DNA of 64,000 nucleotides. It comes from Caldilineaceae bacterium. Lineage in GTDB: Bacteria > Chloroflexota > Anaerolineae > Caldilineales > Caldilineaceae. Shown piece after piece: positions 58,497 through 64,000 of the stretch (position 1 is the stretch's first letter; every line of letters starts with the position of its first letter). The DNA is taken from positions 62,001 through 126,000 of the forward strand of contig JAPKMW010000006.1 in the NCBI GenBank assembly GCA_026645575.1. The letters run 5' to 3'. The translations under genes were made by a program, and so were the position numbers. The notes beneath the pieces were generated by a model. The model was given only the letters and a program-made list of their open reading frames with translations, searched no databases and was not told where the DNA came from.

Positions 58497-58922
58497 CTAC
58501 TGCACCAGAAACCAGCCGGTAATGGTGCTTTCCGTTGTCACGCTGGACTGTCCGCTGGCATGATCGCCACAGCCGCAGCCGCTGGTAGAAAGGGCAAAGG
58601 TGGCCTGCCCCGGCGGTGCGTCGATAGGAAGCTGGGCCGCGAGCGTTGTTTTGTCGCTTACCGTCGAGGCTGTGACTGTCTCTTCCTGCCCGTCGGCGTA
58701 GATAATCAAAAGGCGCAAGACGGTGAGGCTGCCAGGCGCTTTATTCAGGCGCACTGTCAAGCTCAATTCCTCACCCGCCTTGACCACATCCGCATCCAGC
58801 GTGACTGTGGCGAGGAGCGTGTTGGGGCTGGTGGCCGCAAAGGTTGCCAGCGGGGCGCTGGTACTCCCCATGACGCTGCCGGCCAACCCCAAAAGCAGCA
58901 GAACCAGAATTGTGCGCGCCAT
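58497..58922 (-). CDS. Secreted protein of unknown function
   Basis: 141 aa. Start MARTILVLLLLGLAGSVMGS at 58922 is a signal peptide, and the ATG overlaps the permease stop (TAATG). The mature part is a beta-sandwich-like sequence (NTLLATVTLDADVVKAGEEL, SLTVRLNKAPGSLTVLRLLI). A CGCGDH segment near the end could bind metal. Cotranscribed with the sugar permeases; may bind carbohydrate (inference). No named family recognised. Confidence 0.6.
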   Translation of the reverse strand: MARTILVLLLLGLAGSVMGSTSAPLATFAATSPNTLLATVTLDADVVKAGEELSLTVRLNKAPGSLTVLRLLIIYADGQEETVTASTVSDKTTLAAQLPIDAPPGQATFALSTSGCGCGDHASGQSSVTTESTITGWFLVQ

Positions 58923-59821
58923 TAGCCTTTGATCCCTGTCAAAGTAATACCCTGGACAAAATTCTTCTGAGCAAAAAAGAAGAGCAGAATCACCGGCAAG
59001 ACCATCATCGTCGAGGCAGCCATCAACATTCCCCACTCGGCGCGATGGTATTGGACAAAGGCTTGCAACCCCAGCGTCAAGGTATATTGCTCCTGATTGC
59101 CCAGGTAGATCAACGGCCCCAAATAGTCGTTCCACGCCCCCATAAAGGCAAAGACTGTCACCGTCGCCAGCACTGGTTTGGCCAGCGGCACAATGATACT
59201 GACAAAGATCCGCAGCCGGCTACAACCGTCGATCAGCGCCGCGTCCTCCAATTCACGCGGGATAGTCAGAAAGAACTGGCGCAACAGGAAGATGTTAAAG
59301 GCGCTGCCGGCCAGGGCCGGGATGACCAAGGGGCGAAAAGTGCCAACCCACTGCAACTTGGCAAAGAGAATATAGGTTGGCACCAACGTCACAATCGACG
59401 GCAACATCATGGTTGACAACACCAGCAAAAAGAGCGCATTCTTGCCGGGGGCGCGCAGCCGGGCAAAGGCATAGGCCGCTAGCGCCGAGGTGAAGACCGC
59501 GCCGATGATCGTAGGCAGGACAATGATCAGCGTATTGAGCAAATACTTGTGCATGGGCGCATAGGTGAAGACGCCCGGATAGTTGCCCCAGATGATCGGA
59601 TCGGGAATCCATTCCGGGGGAAAGCGGGAGATCTGGCGCATGGCCTTGAGCGAGGTCGAGACCATAAAGAGCATCGGCGCCACAAAAAAGAAGCTGCCGA
59701 CCAACAAAAAGAGATGTGCAAGGGTCAGCCGCCCCCACCGCTGGATGCGCCGTCCGGCCTGGAGAGAGGTTGTCGGACGCGCCGCCGGGGCGCGTTTTCC
59801 CACTTGTGTGGTTGATGCCAT
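58922..59821 (-). CDS. ABC sugar permease, MalG type
   Basis: 299 aa, six membrane helices. EAA motif ELEDAALIDGCSRLRIFVSI and the ending NFVQGITLTGIKG (xxGxTxGxxKG) are characteristic. N-terminus basic (VGKRAPAARPTTSLQAGRR). Directly abuts the MalF-type gene, whose stop is followed at once by this ATG. Confidence 0.92.
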   Translation of the reverse strand: MASTTQVGKRAPAARPTTSLQAGRRIQRWGRLTLAHLFLLVGSFFFVAPMLFMVSTSLKAMRQISRFPPEWIPDPIIWGNYPGVFTYAPMHKYLLNTLIIVLPTIIGAVFTSALAAYAFARLRAPGKNALFLLVLSTMMLPSIVTLVPTYILFAKLQWVGTFRPLVIPALAGSAFNIFLLRQFFLTIPRELEDAALIDGCSRLRIFVSIIVPLAKPVLATVTVFAFMGAWNDYLGPLIYLGNQEQYTLTLGLQAFVQYHRAEWGMLMAASTMMVLPVILLFFFAQKNFVQGITLTGIKG

Positions 59822-60751
59822 CTACCCCTCCGCCTTCTCGGCTTCATAATAGACCCAGCGATTGGCCAGGCGAAACTGGAGCCAGGTCAACAGCAGAATG
59901 ATTACAAACAAGACCCACGCCATCGCCGACGCATAGCCCATGCGGAAGAAGTTGAAGGCGTTGCGGTAGAGATAGATCATGTAAACGAGGGTGGAGTTTT
60001 GCGGCCCACCCATGCCATCGGTCAGGACAAAGATCTGGGCGAAAATCTGAAAGGTGCCAATGATCCCCAAGATCAGGGTAAAAAAGATCGACGGCGTCAT
60101 CAGCGGCAGGGTGACGCGCCAGAAACGCTGCCAATTGTTCGCCCCGTCAATCGCCGCGGCCTCGTACAAGACTTCAGGAATATCCTGCAACCCGGCCAAA
60201 TAGATGATCATCGTCCCGCCAGCGCCCCAGACCATCATCAAAATAATGGCCGGTTTTGACCACGCTTCTGAAGAAAGCCACCCAGGCCCGGTGATGCCAA
60301 ACCATTCGAGAAACCCGTTGACCAGCCCCCACTGTGGTTGCAACAGATAGAGCCAGAGCGCCGCCGATGCCACCGCCGGTACAATCGATGGAATAAAATA
60401 GGCCGTGCGATAAACGGCCATAAAGCGTACCTTCTGGTTGAGCAACAGCGCAATGGCAAAGGCGACGATCATCCCCAACGGCACAGCCAGGAGGACGATG
60501 TAGAGTGTGTTGTAAAGACTCGTGTAAAAGAGGGGATCACTAAACAATTCGCGAAAGTTATCCAGCCCGATATAACTCGGCGTCAAGATGACATCATAGT
60601 CGGTAAAGCTGAGGGCCAACGAGGCGATAATCGGCCCCACGGTAAAGATCAGAAAGCCGAGAATCCAAGGCAGCACAAAGAGATAAAAGGTGATCGCCTC
60701 GCGCCCGCGTAACGTTTGATGCCACGGTTTGCGGTGTGTGACGGCAGCCAA
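59822..60751 (-). CDS. ABC sugar permease, MalF type
   Basis: 309 aa, six membrane helices. AFLFVLPWILGFLIFTVGPI-like start (FYLFVLPWILGFLIFTVGP), GLDNFRELFSD, and the EAA loop EVLYEAAAIDGANNWQRFWR. Works with the MalG-type partner and the binding protein encoded upstream. A gap of 242 nt with a hairpin separates it from the binding protein gene, as in the first sugar operon. Confidence 0.92.
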   Translation of the reverse strand: MAAVTHRKPWHQTLRGREAITFYLFVLPWILGFLIFTVGPIIASLALSFTDYDVILTPSYIGLDNFRELFSDPLFYTSLYNTLYIVLLAVPLGMIVAFAIALLLNQKVRFMAVYRTAYFIPSIVPAVASAALWLYLLQPQWGLVNGFLEWFGITGPGWLSSEAWSKPAIILMMVWGAGGTMIIYLAGLQDIPEVLYEAAAIDGANNWQRFWRVTLPLMTPSIFFTLILGIIGTFQIFAQIFVLTDGMGGPQNSTLVYMIYLYRNAFNFFRMGYASAMAWVLFVIILLLTWLQFRLANRWVYYEAEKAEG

Positions 60752-60850
60752 CGGTGATTTCTCCTGACAATTTAGCGCTGTAGAAATTTAGGAGTTGATT
60801 AGTTATCGTCCAGGAATAAGCTGGATATTGGATATTCAGTACACCGCAAT

Positions 60851-60883
60851 AGAAACTGAGTTTCTCCAAGAAACTCAGTTTCT
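60851..60883. repeat. Perfect hairpin between binding protein and permease genes
   Basis: AGAAACTGAGTTTCT (60851-60865), CCA, AGAAACTCAGTTTCT (60869-60883). Wider imperfect arms (ACCGCAA with TTGCGGT and ATATT runs) extend it. Comparable in place to 49233-49463. Confidence 0.75.
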
Positions 60884-60993
60884 GGCCTTAAGTGCGTTGC
60901 GGTCTACTGATATTAGATATTTGTGCTTGTGCGCCAATAAATACCCAATATCTAATATCCAATACGGCAATCCTGCGTTTTATTTTTGAACGC

Positions 60994-62415
60994 CTACTTC
61001 TTCTCAATCGCCGCCCAGGCGCGGTCGGTGGCCTCTTGCACCTTGGCTTTGCAGGTTAGCATCGCCTCTTCCGGCGTTACCTTGTGGGCCAGGGCTGAAC
61101 GGGCGGCGTTATCCATCTCCACCCAATATTCGAGCGCTGCGACGCCCATCTCGGTGCCGCAGCCGTGGGTCCAATTTTCCAACGCATCCAAGCCCAGCTT
61201 CCAGGCCCGTTGCTCGCGCTCACCTAGTTTGGAGACATACTTCTCTTCCAGCATGTTTAGCGCCGGAATGTAGCAAGCTTGCGTCGGCCAATACTGAGGC
61301 TCGCCTTCGATCTTTTCCCGTTCCCAGTAGGCTTGGACATCGGCCAGGGTGGCGGCGGCCCGTGCCTCCCAACCAGGTTCGGTGGTAAACCAGCGGAGCA
61401 GTTCAAAGGTCGCCTCCTGGTTCTCGGCAGAGGGCGCCATCACCAACGAGAAGCCGCATGACCAGGTACTCTTTTCGCCGCCATTGGGAATCGGCATGGG
61501 CGCGGCATCCCATTGAATGTCGGGCGCCCGCAGCAGATCGCCGACAAACCAGTCGCCCGTCGCTGCCATCGACGCTTTGCCGGCCACAAAAGGATCGGCC
61601 AGCCCGGTGGAGGTGATCGCCGAACTAAAGGCATTGGCGGTTTCAAAGTCACCCACATATTTGTCGTAGAACTCAGTCATCCAGGTCAACGTCTCGATCC
61701 ACTTGGGGTCGTCGGCCAGGATCGTGCGCTTGTCCTCGCTAATGGCGGGGGCTTTGTTGAGGAAGCCATAGAGCCACATCCACGAGTTGCCCCACAGGTA
61801 GGGGACAAAGCCATAGCGCGCCATTTTGTCGCCCTCTTTTTGGTTGAGCTTTTCGGTAAAGCCCTCCAACTCCGTCCAGGTGGTGGGTGGTGTGGCTGGG
61901 TCCAGCCCGGCTTCTTCAAAGTGTTCGGTGTTCCAGTAAAAATAGCGCACATCGGTAAACATGGGCAGGCCATAGATGTTGCCTTCCCAGGAGGATTCGG
62001 CCAGTTGGACCGGCGTAAAATCCTCTTTCTTCAGGCCACTGCTCTCAAACCAGGGCGTAATATCTTGATAAAGACCTTTGGCCGAAAATTGCAAAAAGGT
62101 GTGGCGATTCTGCACGGCGGCATCCGGTCCAGTGCCGCCGGCCACGGCGGTCAAAAACTTTTGGTCGCCAAAGACGATGTCGCCAATTTGGGTCGGGTTG
62201 ACCGTCACGGTTTCATGTTGTTCGCTGTACGCCTCTACCATCGCCTTCCAGACTGGGTCTTCAAACCCCCACAAGTTGAGGGTGAGCGCTTCGGCGCCAG
62301 GGGCGGCGCCACCGCCGGCTTGTTGACCAGGGGCGACACAGGCCGCCAACGCTGCGCTGGCTAACAGCCCAGCCGATGCTTTCAGCAATGTACGTCGTGT
62401 GAGTTGTGGAGCCAT
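60994..62415 (-). CDS. ABC sugar-transporter solute-binding lipoprotein
   Basis: 473 aa, family-1 solute-binding protein. Tat-like leader TRRTLLKASAGLLASAALAAC gives a lipobox Cys near 26 (quoted in part: RRTLLKASAGLLAS). GTGPDAAVQNRHTFLQFSAK, TPPTTWTELEGFTEKLNQ and KASMAATGDWFVG are typical. AAGGAGGG precedes the ATG at 62415. First gene of the minus-strand operon SBP - MalF - MalG - secreted protein - dioxygenase. Confidence 0.92.
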   Translation of the reverse strand: MAPQLTRRTLLKASAGLLASAALAACVAPGQQAGGGAAPGAEALTLNLWGFEDPVWKAMVEAYSEQHETVTVNPTQIGDIVFGDQKFLTAVAGGTGPDAAVQNRHTFLQFSAKGLYQDITPWFESSGLKKEDFTPVQLAESSWEGNIYGLPMFTDVRYFYWNTEHFEEAGLDPATPPTTWTELEGFTEKLNQKEGDKMARYGFVPYLWGNSWMWLYGFLNKAPAISEDKRTILADDPKWIETLTWMTEFYDKYVGDFETANAFSSAITSTGLADPFVAGKASMAATGDWFVGDLLRAPDIQWDAAPMPIPNGGEKSTWSCGFSLVMAPSAENQEATFELLRWFTTEPGWEARAAATLADVQAYWEREKIEGEPQYWPTQACYIPALNMLEEKYVSKLGEREQRAWKLGLDALENWTHGCGTEMGVAALEYWVEMDNAARSALAHKVTPEEAMLTCKAKVQEATDRAWAAIEKK

Positions 62416-62706
62416 GATATTGATCCCTCCTTTATCGATTAGAACCGAAAGTTGATGAGCGAGCGCGCTTGGTACGCAACTGGTTGGACGCCAAAGCGCC
62501 GTTCCAGCAAGCAGGCGCAGCAGAGTGCAAAAGACAAATTGGTTGACGCAACTGCGAAAATGATAGTCATGAGAAGATTGGAGATGTTATTTGATGATGA
62601 ATAGTGGGATTGTACTATAGCTGTGCTTTGTGCACAAAAAACAGGGCGATCAAAATTAGGAACAGTAGCATTGATGGTGAGGGAGTTATGGGGCACGATT
62701 TCCTGC

Positions 62707-63042
62707 TCATCGCTGTTCCCGCCGCGCCGCTGCCAGCGCATCGGCCAGCCGGGTCAGCACTGCGACCAATGTGCCAATCCCCAACAAAATATAAACCATC
62801 GTGAAGATTTTTCCGGCGGCGGTCTGCGGACTAAAATCACCATAGCCCACCGTCGCCAGGGTGATGACGCAAAAGTAGAGACTGTCCAGCCAGCCCCACC
62901 CCTCAACCTGATGATAAAAGATCGTCCCAAGCAACAGCAGGGCGCCAACAATGACAGTCAGTGAACGAAACTCGGCATCGTTGGTGGCAATTCGCAGGGC
63001 GCGCCAGAGTTGGTATAGGATCAAGACAAACGAAACCATCAT
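62707..63042 (-). CDS. Small two-helix K+ channel protein
   Basis: 111 aa. Two membrane helices and a pore with LATVGYGDFSPQ (filter TVGYGD) near residues 63-70; the C-terminus is short and charged (ARREQR), with no RCK domain. It would need to form a tetramer to conduct K+. The MVSFVLILYQLWRAL start is hydrophobic. Differs from the RCK channel at 37119-38255. Confidence 0.88.
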   Translation of the reverse strand: MMVSFVLILYQLWRALRIATNDAEFRSLTVIVGALLLLGTIFYHQVEGWGWLDSLYFCVITLATVGYGDFSPQTAAGKIFTMVYILLGIGTLVAVLTRLADALAAARREQR

Positions 63043-63060
63043 CCTCTCCTGAACAATGCA

Positions 63061-63093
63061 AGCAGTCGGACTTTGGGTAAAAGTCCGACTGCT
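63061..63093. repeat. Perfect 14-bp-arm hairpin
   Basis: AGCAGTCGGACTTT (63061-63074), loop GGGTA, exact complement (63080-63093). Lies between the channel start and the monooxygenase stop, minus strand. Confidence 0.7.
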
Positions 63094-63227
63094 GAGCGGC
63101 TAACCGTTTTGTGTAAGCCCTATCGTTGTACCAATGGGAAGGCGCTCCCGTATCTCTGTTTCTGCACAGTGGCTGGGTGAATTCAGACCATCGCCAGCGG
63201 TTCAAGGTGGCGCTTCGCATCTCCCGT

Positions 63228-64000
63228 TCAGCTTGGGTGGTGTACGGGCGCCAAGCGGTAGACCGGTGTGGCAATCCCCTCCATCCGCGCCTTGATCTGC
63301 AACCCCAAATAGAGCGAATAGGTACGCGACCAGGCCAAGTTCCCGCCGTGAATCCAGAGACCAGGCTGTTGCATCGGCTTCCACATGTTGCGCAGTTCGC
63401 CTTCCCAAGGGCCTGGGTCACCATAGGTGTCTGAGCCTAGCCCCCAAACCTTGCCCACTTTTTCAGCAACTTCCTGGGAGATCAGCTTTGCGATGCCCTG
63501 ATTGGCGGCATGGTAGCCGGTGGCATAGATGATGAGATCGGCGGGCAACTCGCTGCCATCGGTCAGGATGACGCTCCGTTCCTGAATGCGTTCAATGCCG
63601 ACGCCGCTGCGCAATTTGATCGCACCGGTGATGATCAGTTCTGACGCGCCAATGTCGATGTAGAAACCACCGCCGTTGCGCACCGCCTTCATGCCTAGCC
63701 CCGACTCATCCTCGCCGAAGTCAAGCTGGAAGCCCGCTGCGGCCAAGCGCGCATAAAAGTCGGCATCGCGCTCCTTGATTTGGCGGGTTAGCGCCTGACC
63801 ACCAATGTGTTTCAACGCAAAGGGCGTTGCAGCATCGAGCAGATCCGCCCGCTCGGTGGTAATACCGGCGGCCAGCGCCTCCTCCGAATAGAGAGAACCG
63901 ATCCCCAGCTCCATCAGCGTTTCCGACTTGACCACCGTGGTCGAGGCGCGTTGAATCATGGTTACATCTGCGCCATGTTCCCACAAGTCGGTGCAGATAT
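63228..64000 (-). CDS. Flavin-containing monooxygenase-like protein, partial
   Basis: The C-terminal about 257 codons; the 5' end lies beyond the right edge. The frame continues upstream as ICTDLWEHGADVTMIQRAST, part of the second dinucleotide-binding region of flavin monooxygenases, then LPADLIIYATGYHAA (the ATG motif) and GNLAWSRTYSLYLGLQIKAR. Such enzymes use FAD and NADPH to oxygenate nucleophilic substrates. Resembles CzcO/FMO-type proteins; the exact substrate is unknown. Confidence 0.85.
   Translation of the reverse strand, partial: ICTDLWEHGADVTMIQRASTTVVKSETLMELGIGSLYSEEALAAGITTERADLLDAATPFALKHIGGQALTRQIKERDADFYARLAAAGFQLDFGEDESGLGMKAVRNGGGFYIDIGASELIITGAIKLRSGVGIERIQERSVILTDGSELPADLIIYATGYHAANQGIAKLISQEVAEKVGKVWGLGSDTYGDPGPWEGELRNMWKPMQQPGLWIHGGNLAWSRTYSLYLGLQIKARMEGIATPVYRLAPVHHPS

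Noticed and set aside
1..64000. tRNA, rRNA or other structured RNA genes
   Set aside because: No cloverleaf with GGTTCRA-type arm and CCA end, and no rRNA-like conserved blocks, were found by eye. A covariance-model scan would be decisive.

Overview
The window looks like a chromosomal segment of a heterotrophic Chloroflexota bacterium, most likely from the Anaerolineae/Caldilineae side. This is an inference. It rests on moderate-to-high GC, many small stress and detoxification genes, family-1 sugar ABC transporters linked to phytanoyl-CoA-type dioxygenases, SARP-type regulators carrying an ATPase, and large AAA-ATPase/PD-(D/E)XK proteins. No rRNA, tRNA, CRISPR array, integrase or recognisable transposase was seen.

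Layout. (1) 1-16 kb is a nearly unbroken minus-strand array of short operons: a RibD/DHFR-like reductase, DOMON lipoprotein, peroxiredoxin and MarR; an ECF42-type sigma factor with its YciI partner, then DUF1801, two DinB/ClbS-like proteins and AraC; more RibD/DHFR, DUF5990, TPR, VOC and alpha/beta hydrolase genes; AHSA1-DinB, DoxX, AHSA1 and MFS; DoxX; ArsR with AHSA1; a PanB-like enzyme. (2) 16-31 kb holds regulator/target pairs: RibD/DHFR and AraC, hydrolase, MarR with a CDGSH/Fer4_19 protein, LLM oxidoreductase, DoxX, a carotenoid (CruF/DUF422) gene divergent from TetR, small membrane proteins, an AAA-nuclease, DUF418, an NTF2-like lipoprotein, and an SDR divergent from TetR. (3) 30.9-31.35 kb is a mosaic of gene fragments. 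(4) 31-47.6 kb: VOC, DUF2231, a 982-aa SARP-ATPase, DoxX, a K+ channel, a dioxygenase-HEAT fusion, DUF1348, MOSC, a frameshifted metallo-beta-lactamase-fold gene, a response regulator/histidine kinase pair with CPBP, and an aldonolactone-oxidase-like flavoenzyme. (5) 47.9-53.4 kb and 57.5-62.4 kb are two sugar-uptake operons. Between them lie a sigma-GNAT-GNAT fusion and a second AAA-nuclease. (6) 62.7-64 kb: a small K+ channel and a partial flavin monooxygenase.

Many families occur twice or more: AraC, MarR, TetR, DoxX (four genes plus one remnant), AHSA1 (three), DinB-like (three), RibD/DHFR (three), VOC, NTF2-like, alpha/beta hydrolase, K+ channel, dioxygenase, AAA-nuclease, ECF sigma. Fragmentary copies of local genes show that duplication followed by decay is active here.

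The non-coding DNA is unusually informative. Gene ends carry about twenty long hairpins with near-perfect arms, several sharing one 17-bp palindromic core. Several regulators appear to be expressed from leaderless promoters in which the -10 hexamer sits exactly 6 nt before the start codon. Operator palindromes can be read in front of MarR, ArsR and TetR genes. Two DoxX-type upstream regions share an array of CGTCCTT boxes spaced by about one or three helical turns. I see no single complete unknown defence system. The strongest candidates for new biology are the box array, the 17-bp-core palindromes, the mosaic pseudogene locus and the sigma-GNAT-GNAT and dioxygenase-HEAT fusions.
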